Part shown: in pieces, positions 43,026 through 53,955 of the stretch
How positions within the stretch are numbered: the first letter of the stretch is position 1
Layout: the number at the start of each line of letters is the position of its first letter
The notes under the pieces: model-generated
Database searches by the model: none
Seen by the model: the letters and a program-made list of their open reading frames with translations, nothing else
What the model was told of the DNA's origin: nothing
Assembly (NCBI RefSeq): GCF_947499705.1
Contig: NZ_CANMPJ010000001.1
Span: forward strand, 283,501 to 347,500
Length of the DNA: 64,000 nucleotides
From: an uncultured Erythrobacter sp.
GTDB lineage: Bacteria; Pseudomonadota; Alphaproteobacteria; Sphingomonadales; Sphingomonadaceae
Direction of reading: 5' to 3'
Made by a program: the position numbers and the translations under genes

Positions 43026-44455
43026 CACGATTTGTCGCTGCCTCCACTGTAATTGCCACCCCCGCCTTTGTTCGCGTTATAGGGGTTTTTGGGGCTCTTC
43101 AGTGATACTCGCACTGGCACGGCATCGAAGCCGAGTTTCGCGCGGATGCCGTTGACCAGATAGCGCTCATAGCTCTTGGGCAGATCGTCGAGCCGCGTTC
43201 CGAAGATCACGAAGCGCGGCGGACGGGTGCCGACTTGAGTGATGTAGCGCAGTTTGATCCGGCGACCTCCGGGGGCGGGTGGCGGGTTGGCTTCCATCGC
43301 ATCGTCGAACCAGCGGTTGAGCGCAGCTGTAGGCACGCGCTTCGACCAGCTGTCGCGCAGATCGAAAGCCGCCTTGAGCATCGGGTCGAGACCCTTGCCG
43401 GTCTTCGCGCTCACAGCGAACAATGGCACGCCTCGTACCTGTGCCAAGCCATCGTCGAGCGCCGCGCGGATGCCGTTGAACAACCCGCTCGCGTCCTCGG
43501 CGATGTCCCATTTGTTGATCGCGATCATCAACGCGCGCCCTTCTTCGAGAGCAAGGCTGGCGATCTTGAGGTCCTGATGCTCGAGGCCCTGAGTGGCGTC
43601 GAGCAGCAGCACCACGACCTCGGCAAAGTCCACGGCACGGCGGGCATCGGCGACTGAGAGCTTTTCGAGCTTTTCGACCACATTGCGTTTCTTGCGCATC
43701 CCGGCGGTATCGATCAGCCGGATATCGCGGGTCTCGTTCGATTTCGGGTCGGTCCATTCCCAATCGATCGCAATCGAATCGCGTGTGATCCCTGCTTCCG
43801 GTCCGGTCAGCAGTCGGTCTTCGCCGAGCAGGCGGTTGATCAGAGTCGACTTGCCGGCATTGGGGCGTCCGACAATCGCAAGTTTCAGCGGTCCCAGCGG
43901 GGCGTCTTCGTCTTCTTCTTCGGAGGCGAGCTGGGCAGCCGCTTCTACGGCGTCCGCCTTTTCACCGATGATCGGCCAGAGCGCGCTGAACAGATCGGCG
44001 ACACCCTCGCCATGCTCGGCAGACAGCGGGACCGGATCGCCAAACCCGAGTGAGTAGCTTTCGAGCACACCGCTTTCGCCCGCCGCGCCTTCGGCCTTGT
44101 TGGCAACAAGGACAATCGGCACATCGTGTTCGCGCAAATAGCGCCCAATTTCTTCATCGAGCGGCGTCAGTCCTGCGCGCGCATCGACAACGAACAGCGC
44201 GACGTCGGCGCCTTCAAGGCTCGCTTCTGTCTGTTTGCGCATCCGACCAGGCAAGGTGAGCTCGTTCTCGTCCTCCCAACCTGCCGTATCGACGATGGTG
44301 AATTGAAGGCCAGCAATCTCGGCGTCACCCATCCGGCGGTCACGCGTAACACCGGGCTGATCGTCGACCAGCGCGAGCTTCTTGCCAACCAGCCGGTTGA
44401 ACAGCGTCGATTTGCCGACATTGGGCCTGCCGATGATGATGACTTGTGGTTTCAT
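43025..44455 (-). CDS. der: GTPase Der (EngA), ribosome assembly
   Basis: 476 residues with two tandem GTPase domains and a C-terminal KH-like domain. Each G domain shows the set: G-R-P-N-V-G-K-S-T and G-R-P-N-A-G-K-S-T (P-loops), D-T-A-G (G3) and N-K-A-E / N-K-W-D (G4). Der helps mature the 50S subunit. The K/G/N-rich tail is short. It is upstream of the DUF2721 gene in the same operon. Confidence 0.97.
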   Translation of the reverse strand: MKPQVIIIGRPNVGKSTLFNRLVGKKLALVDDQPGVTRDRRMGDAEIAGLQFTIVDTAGWEDENELTLPGRMRKQTEASLEGADVALFVVDARAGLTPLDEEIGRYLREHDVPIVLVANKAEGAAGESGVLESYSLGFGDPVPLSAEHGEGVADLFSALWPIIGEKADAVEAAAQLASEEEDEDAPLGPLKLAIVGRPNAGKSTLINRLLGEDRLLTGPEAGITRDSIAIDWEWTDPKSNETRDIRLIDTAGMRKKRNVVEKLEKLSVADARRAVDFAEVVVLLLDATQGLEHQDLKIASLALEEGRALMIAINKWDIAEDASGLFNGIRAALDDGLAQVRGVPLFAVSAKTGKGLDPMLKAAFDLRDSWSKRVPTAALNRWFDDAMEANPPPAPGGRRIKLRYITQVGTRPPRFVIFGTRLDDLPKSYERYLVNGIRAKLGFDAVPVRVSLKSPKNPYNANKGGGGNYSGGSDKS

Positions 44456-44506
44456 GCTTGCACGACAGGTGGCGCTTCACTCGCCACTTGGCAAGCGAAC
44501 CGGCTG

Positions 44507-44791
44507 TCAGCCTTTCTTTGCGATCGGCGGATCATCGCCGAGGTCTTCGAACCAGGCTTCGACTTCGCCCGGCAGTTTCAGCAGTAGCGGGTTGCCTTTG
44601 CGGTCGACGGTCTTTCCTGCCTGAACCTTCACCCAGCCTTCGGAAATCGAGTATTCCTCGATATCGGTGCGCACGCGCCCCTTGAACTTGATGCCAACGC
44701 CGCGTTGCAAGGCTTCGCCATCAAAGTGCGGGCTACGCGGGCTCACAGCGAGGTGATCGGGCGGGAGGTCGCTTTTTGTCTCTTCAGTCAT
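44507..44791 (-). CDS. DUF3297 family protein
   Basis: 94 residues, starting with M-T-E-E-T-K-S-D-L-P-P-D-H-L and containing S-P-R-S-P-H-F-D and K-G-R-V-R-T-D-I-E-E-Y-S-I-S-E-G-W-V, all typical of DUF3297, small proteins seen in alpha- and gammaproteobacteria. No catalytic motif is evident; function unknown. It ends 51 bases upstream of the der start and may share a promoter with it. Confidence 0.85.
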   Translation of the reverse strand: MTEETKSDLPPDHLAVSPRSPHFDGEALQRGVGIKFKGRVRTDIEEYSISEGWVKVQAGKTVDRKGNPLLLKLPGEVEAWFEDLGDDPPIAKKG

Positions 44792-44934
44792 GTGCGCGCC
44801 TCTAATGTCGGATTGTCCCTACGACAACTCTGTTGATGGGGCGTGTTACGCTTGCCCTTTTGCGTGGACCGGGATACAGGCCCGCTCATACGCGCGGGAG
44901 CCACTCGGTTTCCCGCGCGGCTTCGTTCGGGCTA

Positions 44935-45019
44935 GCGGGCGTGGCGGAATTGGTAGACGCGCTGGTTTTAGGTACCAGTATCGAAAGATGTGGGGGTTCG
45001 AGTCCCTTCGCCCGCACCA
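44935..45019 (+). tRNA. tRNA-Leu (anticodon UAG)
   Basis: 85 bases: acceptor GCGGGCG/CGCCCGC, anticodon stem CTGGT/ACCAG with loop TTTAGGT (anticodon TAG, reading CUA), a long variable arm typical of class II tRNAs, T-arm GGGGGTTCGAGTCCCT, and an encoded ACCA end. It lies directly ahead of the tig gene. Confidence 0.95.
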
Positions 45020-45077
45020 ATTCGCCGCGCTGGGGTTCGAACTCCTGATTACATTAGAAGGTTTCAATACAGTCCCC

Positions 45078-46691
45078 ATGCAAACCAAGCAGACCAGCAA
45101 CGAAGGGCTCAAGCGCGCCTACCTGATCACGATCACCGCCGCCGAGATCGCGGACAAGATCGACGCGGAGATCAAGAAGATCGCTCCGCAGGTGAAGATG
45201 CCCGGCTTCCGCCCCGGCAAGGTGCCCGCGAACCTCGTCAAGAAAATGCATGGAGAGCAGATTCACGGTCAGACCGTCAACGATGCGATTCGCGATTCGG
45301 TCGACGCTTTGATCAAGGACGAGGAACTGCGTCCCGCGATGCAGCCGAAGATCGAGCTTGGCGAAGGCTATGAAGAAGGCAAGGACGCCGAGATCACGGT
45401 TGAACTGGAAGTTCTGCCGGTCATTGAAGCGCCAAGCACCGATGGCCTGAAGCTCGAAAAGCTGGTCGTTCCGGTGACAGACGAGCAGATCGAAGAAGCG
45501 ATCGGCAACATTGCAGGCCAGAACAAGAGCTACAAAGACGCCGCCAAGACCAAGAAGGCTGCCGAAGGCGATCAGCTGATCATCGATTTTGTCGGCAAAC
45601 TGGACGGCGAAGAGTTCGAAGGTGGCAAGGCCGAAGACGCTCCACTGGTAATCGGGTCAGGCGCGTTCATTCCGGGCTTCGAAGAACAGCTGACCGGCGC
45701 GAAGACTGGCGATGAAAAAGTCATCACCGTCACCTTCCCAGAAGACTACCAGGCGGAAAACCTCGCCGGTAAGGAAGCGACTTTCGACATCACCGTAAAG
45801 CAGGTGAAGGTCGAAACTGACACCAAGATTGACGATGAGTTCGCCAAGAACCTCGGCCTCGATAGCCTCGAAAAACTGCAAGAGATCATGAAAGGTCAGC
45901 TGGAACAGCAGACCGCTGGTCTCACCCGCACACAGATGAAGCGCTCACTGCTTGATCAGTTGGCGGCAGGCCACGATTTTGAAGTGCCTGCGACGATGGT
46001 CGATGCCGAGTTCGAGCAGATCTGGGCCCAGTTGCAGCAAGAAGCGGCCAAGGAAGAAAATCCTGAAGACGCTCTCAAGCAGATTGAAGACGAAAAGGAC
46101 GACTACAAGGCAATCGCGGAACGCCGCGTGCGGCTTGGCCTGCTCCTGTCCGAAATCGGTCAGGCGAACGGCGTCGAAGTGACGCAGCAGGAAATGCAGA
46201 TGCTGGTGCAGCAAGCTGCGCAGCAATATCGCGAGGAAGATCGCGAGCGCTTCATGCAGTATATCCAGCAGGAGCCAATGGCCGCAGCTCAACTGCGCGC
46301 GCCTCTCTATGAAGACAAGGTCGTCGACTTCCTGTTCGACAAGGCCGAAGTCACCGAGCGCGAAGTGACACAGGACGAATTGCAAGCCGCAATCGAAGCT
46401 GATGAAGACGTCGAAGCGGAGAAGGCGAAAGCCAAGCCCGCTGCCAAGAAGAAGGCCCCGGCGAAAAAGCCAGCGGCTAAGAAGGCTCCAGCGAAAAAGG
46501 CTCCCGCTAAGAAGGACGAAGCCCCGGCTGAGAAGAAGGCACCAGCGAAGAAAGCTCCGGCCAAGAAACCAGCCGCCAAAAAGGCCCCGGCCAAAACCGC
46601 GGCAAAGCCAGCAGCCAAGAAAGCGCCAGCTAAAAAGGCTCCTGCCAAGAAGCCAGCGGCCAAGAAGGCGCCGGCCAAAAAGGCAGACTGA
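45078..46691 (+). CDS. tig: Trigger factor with long Lys/Ala/Pro-rich C-terminal extension
   Basis: 537 residues. The N-terminal ribosome-binding domain has the signature G-F-R-P-G-K-V-P, the PPIase FKBP-like domain follows ([14 protein letters not shown]), and the helical chaperone domain runs to about residue 445. The last 90 residues (from about 448) are built of A-A-K-K / A-P-A-K-K repeats, resembling histone H1-like proteins. E. coli Tig is 432 residues, so the tail is an addition. ATG 45078 fits the conserved start; longer upstream frames cross the tRNA. A 15-bp-stem terminator follows. Confidence 0.94.
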   Translation: MQTKQTSNEGLKRAYLITITAAEIADKIDAEIKKIAPQVKMPGFRPGKVPANLVKKMHGEQIHGQTVNDAIRDSVDALIKDEELRPAMQPKIELGEGYEEGKDAEITVELEVLPVIEAPSTDGLKLEKLVVPVTDEQIEEAIGNIAGQNKSYKDAAKTKKAAEGDQLIIDFVGKLDGEEFEGGKAEDAPLVIGSGAFIPGFEEQLTGAKTGDEKVITVTFPEDYQAENLAGKEATFDITVKQVKVETDTKIDDEFAKNLGLDSLEKLQEIMKGQLEQQTAGLTRTQMKRSLLDQLAAGHDFEVPATMVDAEFEQIWAQLQQEAAKEENPEDALKQIEDEKDDYKAIAERRVRLGLLLSEIGQANGVEVTQQEMQMLVQQAAQQYREEDRERFMQYIQQEPMAAAQLRAPLYEDKVVDFLFDKAEVTEREVTQDELQAAIEADEDVEAEKAKAKPAAKKKAPAKKPAAKKAPAKKAPAKKDEAPAEKKAPAKKAPAKKPAAKKAPAKTAAKPAAKKAPAKKAPAKKPAAKKAPAKKAD

Positions 46692-46733
46692 TCAGTTACA
46701 TCGGTTGGCGCCGTTGGGTGCTGACAGGATGAA

Positions 46734-46780
46734 CACAGAAAAAGGCGCGGGCAGGATGACTGTCTGCGCCTTTTTCTGTG
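46734..46780 (+). terminator. Rho-independent terminator of tig
   Basis: Perfect 15-bp stem CACAGAAAAAGGCGC/GCGCCTTTTTCTGTG with a 17-base loop, 42 bases after the stop. The stem carries A5/T5 runs, so it could work on both strands. Confidence 0.9.
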
Positions 46781-46943
46781 TGGCATCGGCGTCCGATGAT
46801 GAGCGGTTGGGGTAGCTGCTCAATCCCAAAACTCCATGCCTCGAATTAGAAGTCCTTAACCACGAAGAGCTAAGTGTGTCTGACAACGTAAGACAGAATA
46901 CCTAGGCCGGGATGGCCCGGGCGCTCAGGGGAATCTTCGAAAA

Positions 46944-48683
46944 ATGGCAGGCTCGCGGATAGTTCAGCGGTTTGAGAATTGGCTGCAGCGCGGTTCGATC
47001 CAGTCGCAAACGGGGCGGATATTCAATCTGTTCGCGCTGCTTGTGCTGATACTCGGCGCTGTCGCCACCGTTGGCACTATTCGGATCGAGCAACGATCAT
47101 CGGCGCTGTCGAATCTGACCGATGTCGCATTCCTGACCGCCCAAATGACGCGCCAGGTCACTCTGTCGAAAGACAATATGGGAGCATACCGTGCGCGCGG
47201 ATACGATGCCGAAACCATCGCTTTGTCGATTGAGCAGGCTCGCAGTGCCGTCGAGATGAACAAGCAACTTCGCAAAAGCGCTGCCTCGCTTGATCCCGAA
47301 TTCATTCAGCAAGTCGCTGAACTTGATGCTGGTCTGCGCAACATCGAAACGCTGCTGATCGAAGTACGCGACGCTCCACGCAGCATGGTAGAGCAGGAGT
47401 CTTTCCTCGGTCCGCGCTACGATGCGCTCGACACGACGATCGCGGACGTCGTGGCGGTGCGTGAGAAAGCGGCGACGCAAGTAGCGGAGCATTCCGGCGA
47501 GGGATTGACCCAAATCCACACGCTGATTGCTGCACTGCTTGTTGGTGTGATCGCAGCGCTCGGACTGGTGATGTTGGGTAAGAAGATCGTCTCGCGCCGA
47601 GTGGTTGAACCGATCGCTCGGATCAGCAGTGTCAGCGAACAGATCGCTGCAGGTGAAACCGATCACGACATTCCTGGCTCTACACGCGATGATGAAATTG
47701 GAACGCTCGCGAAGGCTTTGAACGTTCTCCGGCAAGTCCAGCACAAGGCGGCGGAAGAGGCTCAATTACAGCATGACCGAGAGTTGAGCCGTCAGCGTGA
47801 CATTGAAGAAGAACGCGAGGAGCAGCGGCGCAAGCAGTCCGCTTTGCTCAAATCGCTGGCGGATCAGTTCGAGAAAACCGTCAGCGACGTGGCAACCGAA
47901 GTGGCGGCGACGTCGGACCAGATGCACTCGGCAGCAGTGGAATTGGCTGGCCATGTCGATGCATCATCGAGCACGGTTTCCGAAGCGAACGACAATCTCA
48001 AACAGGCGTCGGCCGGAATCACCGGGGCAGCGTCGGCGACCGACGAGTTTGCGATGTCGATCACTGAAGTCAGCCGTCAAGCCACGTCATCGTCGGAGCG
48101 TGCGCGAAAGGCCGCAGAAGCCGCGAGCAAGGCAGACGAAACAGTCGCCGGTTTGACGAATTCAGCCGACCGCATCAGCCAAATCATTGAGGTGATCGCC
48201 GGGATCGCACAGCGCACCAACCTACTTGCCCTTAACGCGTCCATCGAAGCGGCACGTGGCGGCGAAGCTGGCCGGGGGTTTGCGGTGGTCGCAAGTGAAG
48301 TGAAAGAGCTCGCGGTTCAGACCGCACGCGCGACCGAAGAGGTAGAAGTCCTGATCCGCGATATGCAGGCATCGACTGGCGAAAGCGCGACAGCTCTTGG
48401 TCAGATCGCAGAGGAAGTGGTCGCGCTCGAATCCACCGCGATAGCAATTGCGACCGCCGTCGATCAGCAGGCGGTGGCAGGCCAGGACCTTGCTCGCAGC
48501 ATCGATCTGGCGGCACGCAACACTGCCACGGTTAGCGCCACCATCGATGATGTCAGTCAGGTGTCGATGACCTCGGGCACAACGGCTGCGCAGGTGCGGG
48601 AAAGCTCTGCCAATCTGTCGCAGCAATCGACCAAACTGCGCGAGCAGGTAAGTCAGTTCCTGCAGCAAGTTCGGGTCGCCTGA
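46944..48683 (+). CDS. Methyl-accepting chemotaxis protein
   Basis: 579 residues. TM1 at about 28-48, a periplasmic ligand-binding region of about 140 residues, TM2 at about 195-215, HAMP ([14 protein letters not shown]), then the cytoplasmic signalling domain with the hairpin tip [26 protein letters not shown]. It senses a chemical outside and controls CheA. No che genes are nearby; a TTAACC half-site of CtrA type lies 87 bases upstream. Confidence 0.93.
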   Translation: MAGSRIVQRFENWLQRGSIQSQTGRIFNLFALLVLILGAVATVGTIRIEQRSSALSNLTDVAFLTAQMTRQVTLSKDNMGAYRARGYDAETIALSIEQARSAVEMNKQLRKSAASLDPEFIQQVAELDAGLRNIETLLIEVRDAPRSMVEQESFLGPRYDALDTTIADVVAVREKAATQVAEHSGEGLTQIHTLIAALLVGVIAALGLVMLGKKIVSRRVVEPIARISSVSEQIAAGETDHDIPGSTRDDEIGTLAKALNVLRQVQHKAAEEAQLQHDRELSRQRDIEEEREEQRRKQSALLKSLADQFEKTVSDVATEVAATSDQMHSAAVELAGHVDASSSTVSEANDNLKQASAGITGAASATDEFAMSITEVSRQATSSSERARKAAEAASKADETVAGLTNSADRISQIIEVIAGIAQRTNLLALNASIEAARGGEAGRGFAVVASEVKELAVQTARATEEVEVLIRDMQASTGESATALGQIAEEVVALESTAIAIATAVDQQAVAGQDLARSIDLAARNTATVSATIDDVSQVSMTSGTTAAQVRESSANLSQQSTKLREQVSQFLQQVRVA

Positions 48684-48701
48684 ACGACGACGCGGCGGGG
48701 C

Positions 48702-50243
48702 TTAAGGCTGCGGGCTCCAAGGCTTGAATGAAGGAGTGGGCAGTTCTGCCGTCCGCGCTTTTTCATAGGCTGCGCCTGCTTTCAGAACCGCATGATCTTC
48801 CCACTTTGCGCCGAAGAAGCTGATCCCAACCGGTAGCCTTTCGATATGCCCCATCGGAACCGTCAGGTGCGGATAGCCTGCGATTGCAGCCGGACTCCCA
48901 AACCCGATTGAGCCGTTGAAGTTGTCGCCATTCACCAGATCGCTAACCCAGCTAGGACCGCGCGTCGGGGCAACAAGGAATTGGACATCGTTTTCGGCGA
49001 GCAGCTTGTCGAGCGTTTCCGGCCCAGCGATCCGCAGCGCATTGGCGAGGGCCTTTTCATAGGCTTCGCGGTCGGTGTTCGCCTCGGCAGCCTGAAAGAT
49101 TCCCTGATCGAACCAGCGCATTTCGGTGTCGGCATTGGCTTTGTTGAAGGCGATCAGGTCAGCGAGGCTGCGCGGTGCAACATCCGCATCGGTCTCGTCC
49201 CCGGATCCTCCAATTGCCGGGATTGAACCGAGGTACTTGCCCATCTCCTCTCGCAGTTCGAACAGCAGAATGGTGAAGCTGTCCTCCCAAATCGCGTCGT
49301 CGATCTCAAACTCAATGTCGACCAACACGGCGCCTGCGCGTTCAAGGTCCTCTAGCGCCGTTCCGAACACAGCCTTGACATCGTCCCGATTGCCCACCTG
49401 ATTGCGCATCACGCCAATGCGTACGCCTTCGAGTGAAAAGTCTGAGAGACCTTCGGTGTAGTCCGCAATGCGCGGCACTCCGATCGTGACCGGATCCGCC
49501 TCGTCTTCGCCGGCAATCGCGCTCAGCAGCAATGCCGCGTCGTATACCGTCTGCGTCATCGGCCCGGCGGTGTCCTGCGTGCTCGAAATCGGTACGACAT
49601 GCGTCCGGCTGATCAAACCCACACTGGGTTTGAAACCGACAGCGCCGTTGATCGAGGCTGGACAGGTGATCGAACCGTTGGTCTCCGTTCCGATGGCGCC
49701 CCATGCCATTCCAGCTGCGACAGCCGCACCGCTGCCCGAGGACGAGCCGCAGGCGTTGCGGTCGGTTGCATGCGGGTTGCGCGTCAACCCTCCAACAGCG
49801 CTCCAACCGCTGGTCGAATCGTTCGAACGGATATTGGCCCATTCCGAAAGGTTGGCCTTGCCCAGTACCACTCCGCCGGATTTGCGCAGATTGGCAATCA
49901 GTGGCGCGTCGCGGCGGGTGAAGTTGTGCTTGAGCGCAAGGCTGCCGGCGGTGGTCGGCCATTCCTCGGTTTCGATATTATCTTTGACCAGAACGCTGCG
50001 GCCCTTGAGAATTCCGACATCGGCCATCTCCCGCGCCTTGAACCCCGCGGTGAAGGAATAAGCGATCACCGCATTGAGCCCGTTCGGCCCGCCATTGAGG
50101 GTTTCGATCGCTTCGACGCGTTTGGCCATATCCGCTTCGGCATCGAACTCGGCATGGCTTTCTGAGTGATCGGCTGACGCTGTCCCGGCGGCGAGTGCAA
50201 CAGCAGCGACACTACTCAGCGAAATCATGGAAATGCGTTTCAT
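48702..50243 (-). CDS. Exported amidase (amidase signature family)
   Basis: 513 residues with a signal peptide (M-K-R-I-S-M-I-S-L-S-S-V-A-A-V-A-L-A-A-G-T...S-A-D). The Ser-cisSer-Lys triad is visible: Lys in V-L-V-K-D-N-I-E, and the serines in G-S-S-S-G-S-G and T-E-T-N-G-S-I. Hydrolyses amide bonds in the periplasm; specific substrate unknown. It is convergent with the MCP gene (18 bases between stops). Confidence 0.9.
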   Translation of the reverse strand: MKRISMISLSSVAAVALAAGTASADHSESHAEFDAEADMAKRVEAIETLNGGPNGLNAVIAYSFTAGFKAREMADVGILKGRSVLVKDNIETEEWPTTAGSLALKHNFTRRDAPLIANLRKSGGVVLGKANLSEWANIRSNDSTSGWSAVGGLTRNPHATDRNACGSSSGSGAAVAAGMAWGAIGTETNGSITCPASINGAVGFKPSVGLISRTHVVPISSTQDTAGPMTQTVYDAALLLSAIAGEDEADPVTIGVPRIADYTEGLSDFSLEGVRIGVMRNQVGNRDDVKAVFGTALEDLERAGAVLVDIEFEIDDAIWEDSFTILLFELREEMGKYLGSIPAIGGSGDETDADVAPRSLADLIAFNKANADTEMRWFDQGIFQAAEANTDREAYEKALANALRIAGPETLDKLLAENDVQFLVAPTRGPSWVSDLVNGDNFNGSIGFGSPAAIAGYPHLTVPMGHIERLPVGISFFGAKWEDHAVLKAGAAYEKARTAELPTPSFKPWSPQP

Positions 50244-50410
50244 CGCAGTGTGATCGCGGTTTTGCCCGGGCCTTGCAAGTCCGACCCCCTAAACGCTTTC
50301 GAGCTTGCACGTTTCAAACTCGGACAGGGCATCCAACAGCGATTGAATCGCTCTCCGATCTCGCGAACTGTGACAGGGTATCACGATCTGAAACCCCCTG
50401 TTGGATAGAG

Positions 50411-51661
50411 ATGCAAGACACACATTCTGCGGCAGTCCCCGCTGCCCCCTCTCGCAAGCACTATCACGACATCGATGGCGCGCGTTCCGTTCTGATGTTC
50501 CTTTCGGTCGCGCTTCACGCCGGGACAGTTTATGCGCCCGCGCGCCCATCGATCACGAGCAATGTCGCCCGGCATGATTTCTTCGACTGGCTGATCTTCG
50601 GTCTGCACCTGTTCATCACGCCCACCTTCTTTTTCGTCGGCGGGTTCTTCGCGGTGCTACTGCTGACACGGCGCAATGCAGGCGACTTCCTGTGGAACCG
50701 TTTTCTGCGCACCGCGATTCCGCTGATTGCGATTGCGGTGACTTTCAACATGCTTGAGCACTTCCTGCGCTGGACGGACGAAGGCGGAGCAGGCGGTGTC
50801 ATGACGTGGATCGCCAGTGCCGATTTTGCCGAGGTTTGGTCCTCGGGCCTGTGGCAACTGCATCTGTGGTTCTTGGTGAGCCTGATCCCGATGTTCCTGC
50901 TGGCGGCGCTGATCCACGTGATCTTGCCCGAAAACTCATTCCCGCGCCGCCTGTCGATTGCGCTTTCGGACTTCGTCGCGCGGCGGATCAGTGGCAGCGG
51001 CTGGTTTGCATTTGGCCTCATTGCCTTTGCTGCCGCGAGCACCGCCAACTACGCCGCTGCAAGCGCGGTGCCGGGTGCCTATGGACTGCTCTTCCCGGGC
51101 TTCCAGAGCTGGTACAAGCTTACAGCCGAGTTTCCGTTCTTCGTGATCGGCGTGATGGCGGCGCTTTCTCCGCGTCTGCTGTCAGCGCTGACGGAGTGGC
51201 GCTGGTGGATGCCATATGCTGCCGCCGCAGCAATCCTGTTCCAACCTTACGCATTTCCACATCAAGGCTTCGCGCTGGGCATGGTGATGTTGTTCCTCAA
51301 TCAGCTCGCAATCTGGACGCTGGTTTTGTTCATACTGCAATTCTTCCATCGATACTTCAGCGAAGGCGGCCCGCGCACAGCGTGGCTCGCCGATTGCGCG
51401 CTCTCGATGTACCTATTCCACCACTGCTTCGTCTACATCTACGGCCAGATGCTGGTGAGCATCGACTGGCCGATCTGGATCGAGTTCATTTTGTTGACGC
51501 TCGCATCGGCGGCGACAGTGATTGCGATCCACGAATTGCTGGTGCGCCGCTTCGCGCTCGTGCGCCTGCTGTTCAACGGCAAGACAGACGTTGAGACGAT
51601 CCGCTGCAAGCCGGGATTGCTTGGCTCGTTCTTCCCGGATCGCCGCCGAAAAGCTGCTTGA
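50411..51661 (+). CDS. Acyltransferase-3 / OpgC-like membrane protein
   Basis: 416 residues with about 10 membrane segments. The N-terminal H-Y-H-D-I-D-G-A-R-S-V-L-M-F-L-S-V-A-L-H-A catalytic-Arg/His region is diagnostic for the acyltransferase-3 (OafA/OpgC) family, which moves acyl groups to sugars or glucans across the inner membrane. ATG 50411 gives the canonical start; the longer frame to 50195 has no membrane or family content and lies in the promoter of the divergent amidase. Confidence 0.85.
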   Translation: MQDTHSAAVPAAPSRKHYHDIDGARSVLMFLSVALHAGTVYAPARPSITSNVARHDFFDWLIFGLHLFITPTFFFVGGFFAVLLLTRRNAGDFLWNRFLRTAIPLIAIAVTFNMLEHFLRWTDEGGAGGVMTWIASADFAEVWSSGLWQLHLWFLVSLIPMFLLAALIHVILPENSFPRRLSIALSDFVARRISGSGWFAFGLIAFAAASTANYAAASAVPGAYGLLFPGFQSWYKLTAEFPFFVIGVMAALSPRLLSALTEWRWWMPYAAAAAILFQPYAFPHQGFALGMVMLFLNQLAIWTLVLFILQFFHRYFSEGGPRTAWLADCALSMYLFHHCFVYIYGQMLVSIDWPIWIEFILLTLASAATVIAIHELLVRRFALVRLLFNGKTDVETIRCKPGLLGSFFPDRRRKAA

Positions 51662-51697
51662 TCGCGATCCATATCCCCAAGGCGAAAGGTTAAGGCC

Positions 51698-51728
51698 CTT
51701 GAAGATTCGTAAGGCGCGTCCGACATAG
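51698..51728 (+). promoter_or_regulatory. Probable sigma-32 (RpoH) promoter of clpP
   Basis: CCCTTGAAG (-35, from 51696) and CGACATAGC (-10, from 51721) separated by 17 bases after CTTGAA. The -35 fits CTTGAA exactly; the -10 keeps C-x-x-C-A-T. It ends 28 bases before the clpP ATG. The window encodes RpoH itself at 60925. Confidence 0.5.
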
Positions 51729-51756
51729 CGATACCAGACGCAAAAGGACCCCATTC

Positions 51757-52461
51757 ATGATCGATCTGCTCGGCAATTCCGGCGACACATTCGGCTCTCA
51801 GGGCCAATTCACGACCGACCCAGAAACCGGCGCTTTGGTGCCAGTGGTGGTCGAGCAGACCAGCCGGGGTGAACGCAGCTTCGATATTTTCAGCCGCCTG
51901 CTGCGCGAACGCATTGTGTTCGTCACCGGCCAGGTCGAAGACGGCATGGCGTCGCTGATCACGGCGCAGCTGCTGTTCCTCGAGAGTGAGAACCCGTCCA
52001 AGCCGATCAGCATGTATATCAACTCGCCCGGCGGCGTGGTCACTGCCGGCATGGCGATCCACGATACGATGCAGTACATCAAGCCGCGCGTTTCGACCGT
52101 GTGCATGGGACAGGCAGCCTCGATGGGCAGCTTTCTGCTCGCCGCTGGTGAGCCGGGGATGCGCGTGGCGTTGCCCAATGCCCGCATCATGGTCCACCAG
52201 CCTTCGGGCGGCGCGCGCGGCATGGCCTCGGACATCGAGATTCAGGCCCGCGAAATCCTGCGCATCAAATCGCGGATGAACGACCTTTACGTGAAATATA
52301 CCGGCCAGAGCCTTGAAGAGATTGAAAAGGCGATGGACCGCGACACCTTCCTCGAAGCGGAAGAAGCCAAAAAGTTTGGCCTCGTCGACAAAGTCTTTGA
52401 GACTCGTCCCGAAAATGAAGAATCGGACGACAAGGAAGGCTCGGGCGGCGCCCCTGAGTAA
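51757..52461 (+). CDS. clpP: ATP-dependent Clp protease proteolytic subunit
   Basis: 234 residues. Catalytic Ser lies in [11 protein letters not shown], His in I-M-V-H-Q-P-S-G-G, and the Asp follows near [10 protein letters not shown]. Forms the tetradecameric chamber that degrades proteins delivered by ClpX or ClpA. The tail after V-D-K-V is acidic. clpX follows 207 bases later with its own start region. Confidence 0.97.
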   Translation: MIDLLGNSGDTFGSQGQFTTDPETGALVPVVVEQTSRGERSFDIFSRLLRERIVFVTGQVEDGMASLITAQLLFLESENPSKPISMYINSPGGVVTAGMAIHDTMQYIKPRVSTVCMGQAASMGSFLLAAGEPGMRVALPNARIMVHQPSGGARGMASDIEIQAREILRIKSRMNDLYVKYTGQSLEEIEKAMDRDTFLEAEEAKKFGLVDKVFETRPENEESDDKEGSGGAPE

Positions 52462-52668
52462 GAGTTCGAAAGCTTTGGGTGCTAAGCGGCCCAAGGCGGG
52501 ACAGCGCAGCAAAGCACTGTGCTTTATCGGCCATACAGCCACGCCTTCGCAGGCGGGCTGGCCCCAAAAACGTGCGCCATGTGTTGATTCATATGGCGCG
52601 CAGGATAGAGTCACCGAATCTGGCGGGCCGGAATGCCATTCGCCCGGCTGGATTCGAGGATAGTAGGA

Positions 52669-53940
52669 ATGACGAAATTGAGCGGATCTGACAGCAAGAG
52701 CACTCTGTATTGCAGCTTCTGCGGTAAATCGCAGCACGAAGTGCGCAAGCTGATTGCCGGACCGACCGTGTTTATTTGCGATGAGTGTGTCGAACTTTGC
52801 AACGACATCATCCGCGAAGAAACCAAAGCGGGTATTGCCGGGAAGAAAGAAGGCGAAGTTCCAACTCCGTCGGAAATCTTCGGTACGCTCAATGACTATG
52901 TGATCGGCCAGGACAGCGCCAAGCGCAATCTCTCGGTCGCGGTGCACAACCACTACAAGCGCCTAAAGCACAGCGGCAAGGCTGGCGAGGTTGAACTCGC
53001 CAAGTCGAACATCCTGCTGGTCGGTCCGACCGGTACGGGTAAGACGCTGCTCGCACAGACGCTTGCTCGCACGTTCGACGTGCCGTTCACGATGGCTGAC
53101 GCGACCACGCTGACCGAAGCCGGATATGTCGGTGAAGACGTCGAAAACATCATTCTCAAGCTGCTGCAATCGTCCGACTACAATGTCGAAAAGGCGCAGC
53201 ACGGCATCGTCTATATCGACGAGATCGACAAGATCACGCGCAAGGCCGAAAACCCCTCGATCACGCGCGATGTGTCGGGTGAGGGCGTGCAGCAGGCCCT
53301 GCTGAAGCTGATGGAAGGCACCACCGCCTCCGTGCCGCCGCAGGGCGGGCGCAAGCATCCGCAGCAGGAATTCCTGCAGGTCGATACGACGAACATCCTG
53401 TTCATCTGCGGCGGGGCCTTTGCCGGTCTCGACAAGATCATCGCCGACCGCCTTCAGAAACGCTCAATCGGCTTCGGCGCGCATGTCGCGGACCCAGACA
53501 AGCGCAAGGTTGGCGAACTGCTCGAAAAGAGTGAGCCGGAAGATCTGCTGAAATTCGGCCTGATCCCGGAATTCGTCGGCCGTCTGCCGGTGATCGCGAC
53601 CCTGCATGACCTCGATGTCGATGCGCTGGTCACGATCCTGCAAGAGCCGAAGAACGCGCTGGTGAAGCAATATCGCCGCCTGTTCGAGCTTGAAGACGTG
53701 GAACTGAGCTTTACCGACGATGCGTTGAAAGCCATCGCCGAACGCGCAATCAAGCGCAAAACCGGCGCGCGCGGCCTGCGTTCGATCGTCGAAGGCCTGC
53801 TGCTTGATACGATGTTCGACCTTCCCGATATGGAGAATGTCAGCGAAATCGTGATCGACGGCGAAGTGGTCGAAGGCAAGAAAGACCCGATCCGCGTTGT
53901 CTCGAACGATGACGATGGCGAGAAGGAAGAGGCGGCTTAA
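52669..53940 (+). CDS. clpX: ATP-dependent Clp protease ATP-binding subunit ClpX
   Basis: 423 residues: an N-terminal C4 zinc finger (C-S-F-C-G-K-S...C-D-E-C-V-E-L-C), then an AAA+ module with P-loop G-P-T-G-T-G-K-T-L, Walker B I-D-E-I-D-K-I, and the IGF-type ClpP-binding loop (R-S-I-G-F-G-A). Unfolds substrates for ClpP. ATG 52669 is preceded by GAGGATAGTAGGA. The two downstream genes are close enough to be co-transcribed. Confidence 0.97.
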   Translation: MTKLSGSDSKSTLYCSFCGKSQHEVRKLIAGPTVFICDECVELCNDIIREETKAGIAGKKEGEVPTPSEIFGTLNDYVIGQDSAKRNLSVAVHNHYKRLKHSGKAGEVELAKSNILLVGPTGTGKTLLAQTLARTFDVPFTMADATTLTEAGYVGEDVENIILKLLQSSDYNVEKAQHGIVYIDEIDKITRKAENPSITRDVSGEGVQQALLKLMEGTTASVPPQGGRKHPQQEFLQVDTTNILFICGGAFAGLDKIIADRLQKRSIGFGAHVADPDKRKVGELLEKSEPEDLLKFGLIPEFVGRLPVIATLHDLDVDALVTILQEPKNALVKQYRRLFELEDVELSFTDDALKAIAERAIKRKTGARGLRSIVEGLLLDTMFDLPDMENVSEIVIDGEVVEGKKDPIRVVSNDDDGEKEEAA

Positions 53941-53955
53941 GTGCCGCCAGGCTGA

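Noticed and set aside
46851..46861. CtrA site before the MCP gene
   Set aside because: Only a TTAACC half-site is good; the partner half at N7 spacing matches TTAA in just two of four bases, so I did not annotate it.
51439..52953. 504-codon minus-strand frame across clpP and into clpX
   Set aside because: It runs antisense through two highly conserved genes; it has no motifs and cannot be real alongside them.
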